DNA of 64,000 nucleotides from Oceanisphaera sp. IT1-181 (GTDB taxonomy: Bacteria; Pseudomonadota; Gammaproteobacteria; Enterobacterales; Aeromonadaceae). The position numbers and the translations under genes are program-made. The stretch spans positions 2,041,001-2,105,000 of the forward strand of contig NZ_CP136856.1 of assembly GCF_033807535.1 (NCBI RefSeq), in the 5' to 3' direction. Positions 1 to 7,114 of the stretch are shown in pieces (position 1 is the stretch's first letter; every line of letters begins with the position of its first letter). The notes under the pieces are model-generated. The model did not search any database and was not told the origin of the DNA. It saw only the letters and a program-made list of their open reading frames with translations.

Positions 1-64
1 CCGTGATGTGATCTTGGCCTAATTGCTCGCGAATTTTGGCAAAAAATAACACCCGAATACTCAT
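1..64 (-). CDS. moaD: MoaD, molybdopterin synthase small subunit (5' end only)
   Basis: Only the first 21 codons lie in the window, reading MSIRVLFFAKIREQLGQDHI. This matches the beta-grasp N-terminus of MoaD, the sulfur-carrier subunit of molybdopterin synthase, which thiolates precursor Z with MoaE. The ATG overlaps the moaC stop codon as ATGA (61-64), so the two genes are translationally coupled. The C-terminal double glycine that carries the thiocarboxylate is outside the window. Confidence 0.85.
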   Translation of the reverse strand, partial: MSIRVLFFAKIREQLGQDHIT

Positions 65-546
65 GCGTTAAAATCTCCTGACTTACCGCCGCGCTTTTCT
101 AACAAGCGAACGCCATCGATAATCATGTCTTTTTGCACCGCCTTGCACATGTCATAAATGGTCAAGGCTGCGATAGAGGCAGCGGTGAGCGCTTCCATTT
201 CTACGCCAGTTTGGCCGGCTAACTTGCAATAGCTTTGAATATGCACTCCGCCGCGTTCTGCATTAGGGGTGAGCTGCACTTCAACCTTAGACAAGGCTAA
301 GGGATGACAGAGCGGAATAAGCTCGGCGGTTTTTTTGGCCGCCATAATGCCGGCGATGCGCGCGGTGGCAAACACATCGCCTTTATGATGCTGACCATTA
401 ACGATCAGCGCCAACGTTTCCTTTGCCATCAATACCCAAGCTTCGGCGCGGGCTTCACGCACGGTCACCGCCTTATCGCTCACGTCCACCATGTTGGCCT
501 CGCCTGAGGCATTAATGTGCGTTAATTCGCTGATAACTTCACTCAT
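61..546 (-). CDS. moaC: MoaC, cyclic pyranopterin monophosphate synthase
   Basis: 161 residues, the usual family length. With MoaA it converts GTP to cyclic pyranopterin monophosphate, the first step of molybdenum cofactor synthesis. The conserved KKTAELIPLCHP segment is at residues 71-82, the catalytic-type D132 and K135 lie in YDMCKAV, and the C-terminus ends in the typical GGKSGDF. It starts 4 bp after the moaB stop and overlaps moaD by 4 bp, so moaB-moaC-moaD form one transcription unit. Confidence 0.96.
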   Translation of the reverse strand: MSEVISELTHINASGEANMVDVSDKAVTVREARAEAWVLMAKETLALIVNGQHHKGDVFATARIAGIMAAKKTAELIPLCHPLALSKVEVQLTPNAERGGVHIQSYCKLAGQTGVEMEALTAASIAALTIYDMCKAVQKDMIIDGVRLLEKRGGKSGDFNA

Positions 547-550
547 GCGG

Positions 551-1069
551 TTACTCTACTTCAATAAGATGCTGCACAAAGTTGCAGGGTTTATGACGGG
601 AGTCCAACTGCTCGGCTAAAATGCCAGTCCAGCCGGTACGGCAAGCACCGGTAGAGCCTGGCAGGCAAAAAATGGCGGTGCGATTGGCCAATCCCCCCAA
701 AGCACGGCTTTGTACGGTAGAGGTGCCCAGCTCTTGATAGGTAAGGTGGCGAAACAATTCACCAAAGCCATCAATGTGGCTATCAAGTAACGGCGCTATT
801 GCCTCAGGCGTGGTATCGCGGCCAGTAAAACCCGTGCCGCCGGTGATCAACACTACTTGTACCTCTGGACTGGCTATCCAGCCGGATACGCGCGCGCGCA
901 GCTGATATTTATCGTCTTTGAGAATGGCTTTATCGGCCAACTGATGACCCGCTTGCGTAATGGCCTTCACCAAATACTGGCCCGAGGTATCTGTGCTTTC
1001 ATCACGGGTATCCGATACGGTCAACACGGCAATCTTTAGCGGCACAAAAGCCAAGTCGGCATGACTCAT
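551..1069 (-). CDS. moaB: MoaB, molybdopterin-binding protein
   Basis: 172 residues of the MoaB/MogA fold. The family binds and adenylylates molybdopterin before metal insertion; the exact role of E. coli-type MoaB is less clear than that of MogA. Visible signatures are the N-terminal strand LKIAVLTVSDTRD (11-23) and the ligand loop GGTGFTGRDTTPEA (77-90). It is the first gene of the moaB-C-D block and is separated from moaA by 503 bp of repeats, so it may have its own promoter. Confidence 0.93.
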   Translation of the reverse strand: MSHADLAFVPLKIAVLTVSDTRDESTDTSGQYLVKAITQAGHQLADKAILKDDKYQLRARVSGWIASPEVQVVLITGGTGFTGRDTTPEAIAPLLDSHIDGFGELFRHLTYQELGTSTVQSRALGGLANRTAIFCLPGSTGACRTGWTGILAEQLDSRHKPCNFVQHLIEVE

Positions 1070-1572
1070 TACATCCTCACTTATTTATTATTATTTATTT
1101 AAGTACAGCGCCGAGCGCACAACAGAAGGCATCAAACGGAAATATTTAAAATAATCCAGTTATGCTGGCCTTACAGCTTAAACCTTCTTTCAAGCCGTCT
1201 TCCTGGCGCAAGTCAGGATCTCGCTTTTTTCTTTAAATCTAAGAACGAGATACCGGGGCAGGCCCGGTAAGACGGCTAAGTAAATCTCTAAACTCATCCA
1301 GCTACGCTGGCCTTACAGCTTAAATCCTCTTTCAAGCCGTCTTCCTGACGCAAGTCAGGATCTCGCTTTTTTCTTTAAATCTAAGAACGAGATACCGGGG
1401 CAGGCCCGGTAAGACGGCTAAGTAAATCTCTAAACTCATCCAGCTACGCTAGCCCGCCGAAGTTTAAGTTTTGCTGTACAAAACCGGCCAGCTAAAGCGG
1501 CCTCTACCAAAGACGCTGCTTGTTGTTAGCTCGGCGCTCCGTTAGCCCTTCATTCAACATGGCTCGAAGAGC
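1070..1572. repeat. Intergenic tandem 142-bp palindromic repeat between moaB and moaA
   Basis: The segment 1154-1295 is followed by a near-identical copy at 1296-1437 and a partial third start at 1438; the starts are spaced exactly 142 bp. Each copy contains an inverted repeat with arms near AGCCGTCTT / AAGACGGCT and GGATCTCG / CGAGATACC (about 1192-1276 and 1334-1418). Related palindromes recur at 22792, 31800, 32166, 43978, 62463 and 63069. A CCGGCTAAAGCGG-type end lies near 1485-1510. There is no gene here. Confidence 0.85.
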
Positions 1573-2553
1573 TTACCCCCCAATCGATGCTAAATTTGGC
1601 GTCATGCCGCTGTGGCCTTCGTGCAGGAAGTGGGTGGCTTTTTTATCCACTAAGGCGTCGCTCAAGCGCTGTTGTAAGCTGCCAATTTGGCTGTCGTCTG
1701 TCAGCAAATCACGTAAGTCCACGCCGTAGTCACCAAATAAGCACAGGTGTAGCTTGCCTAACGACGACACTCTTAATCGATTGCAGCTGGCACAAAAGTC
1801 TTTGCTATAAGGCATGATCAGGCCAATTTCGCCTTGATAATCCGGATGATAAAACACCTCGGCGGGCCCATCGTTAAAGGCCCTTATTTTTTGCTGCCAA
1901 CCCTGTTGCAGTAGCTGTGCTTTGATCACAGCACCGCGCACGTGATGACGGTCAAACAGCTCGTCCATCTCGCCGGTTTTCATCAGTTCAATAAAGCGCA
2001 ATTGAATGGGATTGTGTTTGATCCAGCCCAAAAATTGGCCTAAATCGCCGTCATTGAGGCCGCGCATCAGCACGGCGTTCACCTTCACCTGAGTAAATCC
2101 CGCCTCCACGGCCGCATCTATGCCGGCCATCACTTCATGAAAGCGGTTTTGACCGGTGATCTGGTGAAACATGCGCGGATCTAAGCTGTCCACGCTAACG
2201 TTGATGGCAGTTAGTCCTGCTTGGCGCCACTCTTTCGCAAATTTGGCCATACGATAACCGTTAGTGGTCATGGCCACTTTTTCAATACCAGGAGTATTGG
2301 CCACGGTTTCGATGATTTGGGTAAAATCTTTGCGTAATGAGGGCTCACCGCCAGTGAGGCGCACCTTGCTGGTGCCCATGGCGGCAAAAGCACGGGTAAG
2401 ACGGGCAATTTCTGCCACAGTGATGAAGGATTTTCGGCCCTCCGGTTTATAACCATCGGGCAAACAATACTGACATTTAAAGTTACAGACATCCGTGATG
2501 GATAATCGCAGATACTGAAACTTGCGCGCGAACGCATCTTCTAATTTCAACAT
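1573..2553 (-). CDS. moaA: MoaA, GTP 3',8-cyclase (radical SAM)
   Basis: 326 residues. Radical-SAM enzyme that converts GTP to 3',8-cyclo-7,8-dihydro-GTP for MoaC. The SAM-cluster motif CNFKCQYC gives C23, C27 and C30; the C-terminal cluster is in the CASCNRLRVSSLGKLHLC region, and the protein ends in the usual Gly-Gly. I chose the ATG at 2553 because the protein from there starts MLKLEDAFARKFQYLRLSIT, as the family does, with GGAAAGG upstream; the longer reading frame would run into the riboswitch. The gene is separated from moaBCD by the 142-bp repeats. Confidence 0.95.
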   Translation of the reverse strand: MLKLEDAFARKFQYLRLSITDVCNFKCQYCLPDGYKPEGRKSFITVAEIARLTRAFAAMGTSKVRLTGGEPSLRKDFTQIIETVANTPGIEKVAMTTNGYRMAKFAKEWRQAGLTAINVSVDSLDPRMFHQITGQNRFHEVMAGIDAAVEAGFTQVKVNAVLMRGLNDGDLGQFLGWIKHNPIQLRFIELMKTGEMDELFDRHHVRGAVIKAQLLQQGWQQKIRAFNDGPAEVFYHPDYQGEIGLIMPYSKDFCASCNRLRVSSLGKLHLCLFGDYGVDLRDLLTDDSQIGSLQQRLSDALVDKKATHFLHEGHSGMTPNLASIGG

Positions 2554-2569
2554 AAAACACCTTTCCAAT

Positions 2570-2680
2570 ACGGGAGGCTGGGGCATTTCTCCCCCAACCC
2601 TTACAGCACTTGGCTGAGCGGTCTGGCCACCCTATTGCCATTGTGTAACATGGCAACGTAGACAGTTCAGACTCGGAGTT
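2570..2680 (-). promoter_or_regulatory. Candidate Moco (molybdenum cofactor) riboswitch before moaA
   Basis: The minus-strand leader has a highly structured block: an ACTCCGAG start (near 2678), a perfect hairpin TTGCCAT...ATGGCAA (about 2637-2659), a GGTGGCC segment, then GGGGGAGAAATGCCCC and AGCCTCCCG ending about 17 bases before the ATG. Order and position resemble the Moco RNA motif that controls moaA operons in gammaproteobacteria. Sequestering the start region would be expected to lower moaA expression when cofactor is plentiful. I recall the consensus only approximately, so the call rests on position and structure. Confidence 0.6.
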
Positions 2681-2880
2681 TTTGAGATTGTCTTTTTTTG
2701 ACACTGTTTTTTTTAAAACTACCTTTCGACACCTTTTTGCGTGAGCTAGTTTTATTTTTCTACTCTTCACCTTAAAGACAAAGTTAGCTTTAGATCAAGA
2801 TAAACTTAAACCCCGCAGCAACTCTGGGATCTCCGCCACATCTGCTCACGGCTTTATTCCATAAACAACAATAAAATGCT

Positions 2881-2911
2881 TCGCATAATGAGGGCGTTTC
2901 GCATTGTGCAG
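2881..2911 (+). promoter_or_regulatory. Candidate LuxO-type enhancer sites upstream of the small RNA
   Basis: The 13-mer at 2899-2911, TCGCATTGTGCAG, matches TTGCA-N3-TGCAA, the LuxO site as I recall it, at 8 of 10 specified positions. A second TCGCAT half-site lies at 2881-2886, 18 bp upstream. They sit 56-87 bp upstream of a sigma-54 -24/-12 promoter, the normal distance for an enhancer-binding protein. The factor is inferred from the adjacent luxO gene. Confidence 0.45.
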
Positions 2912-2966
2912 CTGCATATTATCTCCTTACCATCACCAAAGCGAGTAAACACTGGCCTTTGCAAGT

Positions 2967-2982
2967 TGGCACGGATATTTCA
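2967..2982 (+). promoter_or_regulatory. Sigma-54 (-24/-12) promoter
   Basis: TGGCACGGATATTTCA fits the consensus TGGCACG-N4-TTGCW with one mismatch (TTTC for TTGC) and the invariant 10-bp spacing between the GG at 2968-2969 and the -12 dinucleotide at 2980-2981. The predicted start is about 2991-2995. It faces away from moaA and toward the end of luxU, with a strong terminator about 75 bp downstream. Confidence 0.7.
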
Positions 2983-2990
2983 TATAAGAG

Positions 2991-3067
2991 GTCAGTTGTT
3001 TTTATCCCGTGCTCTCTTCAGCTTAGGCTGAAGTTCGGCCAACCTGCTTGGGTTGGCCATTTTTTTT
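2991..3067 (+). ncRNA. Candidate LuxO/sigma-54-controlled small RNA beside luxU
   Basis: About 77 nt between a sigma-54 promoter and a strong rho-independent terminator. The 5' end is single-stranded and U-rich (TCAGTTGTTTTTAT). It is followed by a 7-bp hairpin CTTCAGC-TTAG-GCTGAAG (3016-3033) and the terminator stem GGCCAACC/GGTTGGCC (3037-3058) with eight U. No open reading frame fits. In vibrios LuxO-phosphate with sigma-54 switches on the Qrr small RNAs, and one qrr gene lies next to luxO. This RNA lacks the conserved Qrr core and shares only GTTGTT with it. Its first nine bases (2992-3000) are perfectly antisense to the luxO leader (4854-4862), which suggests Qrr-like feedback on luxO. 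Confidence 0.6.
3037..3067 (+). terminator. Rho-independent terminator of the small RNA
   Basis: Perfect 8-bp stem GGCCAACC/GGTTGGCC, loop TGCTTG, then ATTTTTTTT. The T-run is only on the plus strand, so it does not serve luxU, which ends at 3078 on the minus strand. Confidence 0.85.
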
Positions 3068-3077
3068 GCCTTAATTA

Positions 3078-3455
3078 CTAACGCGTCTCATTTAAACGTG
3101 CATCTACGTTCTGCAAAGTAGCATCCAGTGCCGCTTGCCAAGCCGCATATTGCTCCGCCACCAAATCCGCATCGCCCTGCTGGCAGCTTTGCTCTAGCTT
3201 TTCACTTAAATACTGGCAGCGTAAGGCGCCATAACTGCCGCACGCCGAGGTGAGGCTATGACACCAACGCGCGATCTGTTGAACATCTTGTGCGATAAAG
3301 GCTTGGCGGAGTGCCTCGCCTTGCGTGCGGCCATCTTCAAGAAACAAACCCAGCAAGCGCGCCACCACAGGCGCGCTCAGATCTTGCTCCATGCGGCTTA
3401 GGTGATCGTCATCCAGCAGCGGTAATTGACCTTGCAGACTATACCAATCAAGCAT
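3078..3455 (-). CDS. luxU: LuxU-like histidine phosphotransfer protein
   Basis: 125 residues, one HPt domain. In vibrios LuxU carries phosphate from hybrid sensor kinases (LuxQ, CqsS) to LuxO. The phosphoacceptor is H66 in ARWCHSLTSACGSYGA (62-77), which fits the HPt pattern HxL(K/T)xxxxxxG. It overlaps luxO by 8 bp, and luxO-luxU is the standard operon order. No sensor kinase or autoinducer synthase is in the window, so the input signals are unknown. Confidence 0.85.
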   Translation of the reverse strand: MLDWYSLQGQLPLLDDDHLSRMEQDLSAPVVARLLGLFLEDGRTQGEALRQAFIAQDVQQIARWCHSLTSACGSYGALRCQYLSEKLEQSCQQGDADLVAEQYAAWQAALDATLQNVDARLNETR

Positions 3456-4830
3456 GGCTATTATCCCAGCCTTGTAACTTACGATAGATAGTAGAAGGAC
3501 TCACTTCCAGCAGCGCTGCAGCTCGGGACACATTGCCCTGACAATGGCTAATGGCTCTTTCTATCGCCTTACGCTCCAATACGGCCAACGGCACTATGGG
3601 CGCTGGCAAGGTATCTTGGGACACCCATTCACCTGCGGTATTGTGGGCCACGGGCTGGTCTAGTGGTGCCGGTAGCATGTCCAGCTCTATCCATTCCCCT
3701 TGATGCAACACCACCGCATTGCGGATCACGTTTTGCAATTGGCGCACGTTTCCCGGCCAATGATACGCCTGCAAACGGTCTTTGGTGGCTTCAGATAAGC
3801 CCACAAACGACTTGCCCTCTTCGCGCGCGGCTTGGCGCACTAACGCTGTGGCAATGCTCAATACGTCGGCGCCCCGCTCACGCAATGGTGGCAAGTTAAT
3901 GGGTATCACGTGCAGGCGATAATACAAGTCTTCACGAAACCGCCCTTGCTCCACTTCTACTAAGGGGTCACGGTTAGTGGCGCAAATAATGCGCACATCC
4001 ACTTGGATCTGCTGGGAGCTGCCCACCGGCTGAATTTGCCCCGATTGCAAGAAGCGCAATAATTTACTTTGCAATTCCAAGTCCATTTCGCAAATTTCAT
4101 CCATAAACAAAGTACCGCCATCGGCGCGGATCACAGCACCATCACGGTCTTGTAATGCGCCGGTAAAGGCACCTTTAATATGGCCAAACAGCTCACTTTC
4201 CATCAAATCTTTTGGAATGGCCGCGCAGTTGAGGGCAATAAAAGGGCCGTCTGGCCGACCGCTACGCTCGTGCAAGGCTTCGGCGCACACTTCCTTGCCG
4301 GTGCCACTTTCACCTGTGATAAACACAGTCGCACTGCTGGGTGCCGCATTCTCAATCAAGCGATAGACTTTTTGCATCGGCAAGCTGGCACCAATAAAAC
4401 CTTGAAACGGTTCGCCTTCAATGTCGTGACGATAGCTGTCGAGCAGCTGATTGAGCTGGCGAAACTTCATGGTGTTATGCAAGGTGACTTTAAGCCGCTC
4501 AATTTCTATCGGTTTATTAATAAAGTCATGGGCGCCTAAGCGCATCGCTTCCACGGCCACATCTACCGAGCCATGAGCGGTGATCACTATGGTGGTGATA
4601 TTTAATTTTTCGCGGTGCAACCATTGCAGTATGTCCATGCCCGGCATATCTGGCAGGATCAAATCCAGCAATAAAATATCCGGTGCATGCTGCTGAATAT
4701 GCTCAATGGCCGCTTGGCCATTATTTACCACCGTCAGCGACAGCGGCTCATCTTGCAGATAGGCTTGGTAAAGCGCAGCCAACGACGCCGTATCCTCTAC
4801 CAGTAATACATTTAGCCTTTCATCACCCAT
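3448..4830 (-). CDS. luxO: LuxO-like sigma-54-dependent response regulator
   Basis: 460 residues. Receiver domain 1-120 with phosphoacceptor D56 in DILLLDLILPDMPG; AAA+ sigma-54 activator domain with Walker A GESGTGKE (173-180) and the sigma-54 contact loop GAFTGA (220-225); C-terminal Fis-type helix-turn-helix in SHCQGNVSRAAALLEVSPST. Domain order and the adjacent luxU make LuxO the best call over other NtrC-type regulators. As LuxO it would activate sigma-54 promoters of regulatory RNAs at low cell density. The leader contains a TTGC-N5-GCAA palindrome (4885-4897) and a 9-nt match to the small RNA at 2991. Confidence 0.88.
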   Translation of the reverse strand: MGDERLNVLLVEDTASLAALYQAYLQDEPLSLTVVNNGQAAIEHIQQHAPDILLLDLILPDMPGMDILQWLHREKLNITTIVITAHGSVDVAVEAMRLGAHDFINKPIEIERLKVTLHNTMKFRQLNQLLDSYRHDIEGEPFQGFIGASLPMQKVYRLIENAAPSSATVFITGESGTGKEVCAEALHERSGRPDGPFIALNCAAIPKDLMESELFGHIKGAFTGALQDRDGAVIRADGGTLFMDEICEMDLELQSKLLRFLQSGQIQPVGSSQQIQVDVRIICATNRDPLVEVEQGRFREDLYYRLHVIPINLPPLRERGADVLSIATALVRQAAREEGKSFVGLSEATKDRLQAYHWPGNVRQLQNVIRNAVVLHQGEWIELDMLPAPLDQPVAHNTAGEWVSQDTLPAPIVPLAVLERKAIERAISHCQGNVSRAAALLEVSPSTIYRKLQGWDNSHA

Positions 4831-5190
4831 CTTAAATTCTCACCTTTTACCATTCAGTTGTTATTTTCACACACCTGAGAAAAATTGCTTGCAGCAAATT
4901 AACTCGGTGCTAACATCAATTCAACACAAATAGTGACTCGTTTGTTACCCATTTTATAACGTCCGCTACTCGTTTGTGATGTTTAGTTTAGCGCTAGGTT
5001 CAGTTTTTCTAGCTGTTTAATGTGTTCTGTTTAATGTTTTTCCTGCTTAGTTAGTTTTTCTGCTTAAGTTAGTTTTTTCCTGTAAGTGTGTTAGTAACGA
5101 CAATTTTTAGCCTTGTGGCTGCTGCAAACCAGAGTACTTGTGACTCTGGTTTTTTTTGTCTGTTATACACGACTTCAACTAACCGACGCC
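4831..5190. other. Intergenic region upstream of luxO with a possible second small RNA
   Basis: No gene. The TTGCTTGCAGCAA palindrome (4885-4897) is a LuxO-like site 55 bp before luxO. From about 4980 the plus strand is T-rich with direct repeats (CTGTTTAATGT twice; TGCTTA(A)GTTAGTTTTT twice) and ends in a good plus-strand terminator at 5129-5157. A plus-strand transcript divergent from luxO, in the position of qrr1 in vibrios, is possible, but I found neither a -24/-12 promoter nor a Qrr core. Confidence 0.4.
5129..5157 (+). terminator. Rho-independent terminator with no recognised upstream gene
   Basis: Stem CCAGAGT/ACTCTGG with a 7-base loop followed by eight T on the plus strand. On the minus strand only TTT follows, so it is a weak stop for the NIF3-family gene. 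It implies an untracked plus-strand transcript between 4900 and 5157. Confidence 0.75.
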
Positions 5191-5964
5191 TTAAGCCGGA
5201 CTGTCGATATCGATAAATTCTACCGCTAAGCCATGTTGGCTTGCCAGCCACTCACCCAATGCCTTCACGCCATAGCGTTCAGTGGCATGATGGCCGGCGG
5301 CAAAAAAGTGTAGCCCATACTCACGCGCCACGTGCACGGTTTGTTCGGAGATTTCACCACTAATAAAGGCGTCCATGCCTTGTTCGGCGGCCAACTCTAT
5401 ATAACCTTGGCCGCCACCGGTGCACAGCCCTACCCGGCGGATCAACTCAGGGCCGGTGTCGCTCACTTGCACGACTCTGCTTCCAGACGCATTAAGCCCC
5501 AAGCGCTCGGTTAAGCGCGCACTCAGCTGCTGGCCGGTCAGCGGCTCGCTCAACTCACCCCACATGGGTATCGATTGTGCATTGCCCACTTCCAGTGGTC
5601 GCAGCTGGTTTATGCCCAATAGCGCGGCCAACTGGGCGTTATTACCCAGCTCAGGGGCAATATCCAGCGGTAAGTGATAGGCATAAAGGTTGATATCATG
5701 GCTGAGCAAGGCTTTCAGGCGTCGGCGTTTCATGCCGCGCACCGACTCGCTCTCTCCTTTCCAGAAATAACCGTGATGCACCAATATCGCATCGGCCTTA
5801 ACGGCAATGGCGCGGTCAATCAGCGCTTGGCTGGCCGTCACCCCCGTGATCACGGTGCGGATCTCGGCTTTGCCTTCCACTTGCAGGCCATTAGGGCAAT
5901 AATCCTTGATGGCGTGCACGTTTAGCAGCGTATTTAGGTGCTGCTCGAGTTCTAAATTGTTCAT
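5191..5964 (-). CDS. ybgI: NIF3/YbgI-family metal-binding protein
   Basis: 257 residues, annotated in many genomes as a GTP cyclohydrolase 1 type 2 homolog. It has a NIF3 fold with a dinuclear metal site; the cellular role is not settled. Metal ligands are visible in AILVHHGYFWKGE, YAYHLPLDIAP and the C-terminal HFFAAGHHATERYG (His and Glu). I start at the ATG at 5964, which has AGGGGGC upstream and gives the family N-terminus MNNLELEQHLN; the longer frame adds 27 unconserved residues. It is divergent from the DUF1853 gene. Confidence 0.9.
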   Translation of the reverse strand: MNNLELEQHLNTLLNVHAIKDYCPNGLQVEGKAEIRTVITGVTASQALIDRAIAVKADAILVHHGYFWKGESESVRGMKRRRLKALLSHDINLYAYHLPLDIAPELGNNAQLAALLGINQLRPLEVGNAQSIPMWGELSEPLTGQQLSARLTERLGLNASGSRVVQVSDTGPELIRRVGLCTGGGQGYIELAAEQGMDAFISGEISEQTVHVAREYGLHFFAAGHHATERYGVKALGEWLASQHGLAVEFIDIDSPA

Positions 5965-6068
5965 ATTGCCCCCTGTGTGCCCAGTATGCATTGTTGTATG
6001 TCGTGCTATATAAAGTGTTATGTGCAGTGCTATTTGATAACACATTGTAAAACAAAAGGTTCCCAGAA

Positions 6069-6869
6069 ATGAGTACTGCTTTATCTTCTTTATTAGCGCA
6101 GCTCAAAGACGCAACCGTGCGTGACTTAGCTTGGGCGCTGGCCAGCCCTAATTTATTATCTGATTCAACACTGGCCCCAGACAACATTTGGTATCAGCGG
6201 CTACTCAACGACTATCAGCCCCGCTTACTGGCGCTCGACCAGCAGCCTACAGTGCTGCATTTACACTGTGCGCCTCATCGCCGTTTGGGCCTTTATTTTG
6301 AGGCGCTGTGGCACTTCTTTTTGCTCGACAGCCCGCGCTTTCAGGTGCTGGCCCATAACTGGCAACAGGTGCTGGATGGTACCACATTGGGCGCCTTCGA
6401 TTTTTTAGTTTGGGATCAACAAAGCCAAAGAGTAGAGCACTGGGAGTTAGCGGTTAAATTCTATCTGGTCAGCCAGCAAGAAAATGCCGTCGACCATGCC
6501 TTTGGCATTAACCCGCGCGACAAGCTGCGTCGTAAACATCAACATATGCTGAACTCGCAACTGATGCTGGGCAATCATCCTCACGTAGCGCCTAAACTGG
6601 CACAACAAGGTTTGGTACCCCAGCACAAACGATTGATCTTAAAAGGCCGTTTATATTATCCGCCTCATGCTCAGCATTTTATCTCTGCCAGTGGTGAGCG
6701 CGGCCAATGGGGCACAGCCCCACCCAGCGCGGCCTTTCGTGCCCAGCACAAACTGGGCTGGATGACAGGTGGCCGAGTAAGTGCAGATCGGCGGCAAAAC
6801 TTTATCGACCCAGAGGGCAATTGGTATATACAAGTGGATGAAGCTTGGCTGGCCAGTACTCAGAATTAA
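6069..6869 (+). CDS. DUF1853 family protein
   Basis: 266 residues, recognised as DUF1853 by the RDLAWALASPNLL N-terminus, the HRRLGLYFEALWHFFLL segment, EHWELAVKFYL, and the late GWMTGGR. The pattern of conserved E and K residues in the middle recalls nuclease-like folds, but I know of no demonstrated function. It has no signal peptide or membrane segment and is expected to be cytoplasmic. Confidence 0.85.
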   Translation: MSTALSSLLAQLKDATVRDLAWALASPNLLSDSTLAPDNIWYQRLLNDYQPRLLALDQQPTVLHLHCAPHRRLGLYFEALWHFFLLDSPRFQVLAHNWQQVLDGTTLGAFDFLVWDQQSQRVEHWELAVKFYLVSQQENAVDHAFGINPRDKLRRKHQHMLNSQLMLGNHPHVAPKLAQQGLVPQHKRLILKGRLYYPPHAQHFISASGERGQWGTAPPSAAFRAQHKLGWMTGGRVSADRRQNFIDPEGNWYIQVDEAWLASTQN

Positions 6870-7047
6870 ATAGCGGTTAGATAAGATGAGAGGCAACCGG
6901 GAGCGAAATTAAGCCGTCATATTATTAGCGCTTATCCTTATTTGCCTTAATTTACCCCGCCTTGATTATTTTTAACCCAGTTTAACTGGCGAGGGCGCCG
7001 CTGAGTCACAAATAACGCCGTTTTAGTGAGATAAAACCAGTAGTTAC

Positions 7048-7074
7048 TCAAGTTTATTATCTTAATGTCGATAT
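7048..7074 (+). promoter_or_regulatory. Sigma-28 (FliA) promoter of the chemoreceptor gene
   Basis: TCAAGTTT (7048-7055), an 11-bp spacer, then GTCGATAT (7067-7074). Compared with TAAAGTTT-N11-GCCGATAA this is 7/8 and 6/8 with the exact spacing. It lies 40 bp before the chemoreceptor ATG, as expected for a flagellar late gene. The rest of 6870-7114 shows nothing further. Confidence 0.72.
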
Positions 7075-7114
7075 AATCGATAGATATTAATGGATTAATG
7101 GCAGGCGACAATTT

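Noticed and set aside
2991..3067. Calling the small RNA a Qrr
   Set aside because: Only GTTGTT is shared with the conserved Qrr core; length and hairpin order differ. Kept as an unnamed candidate.
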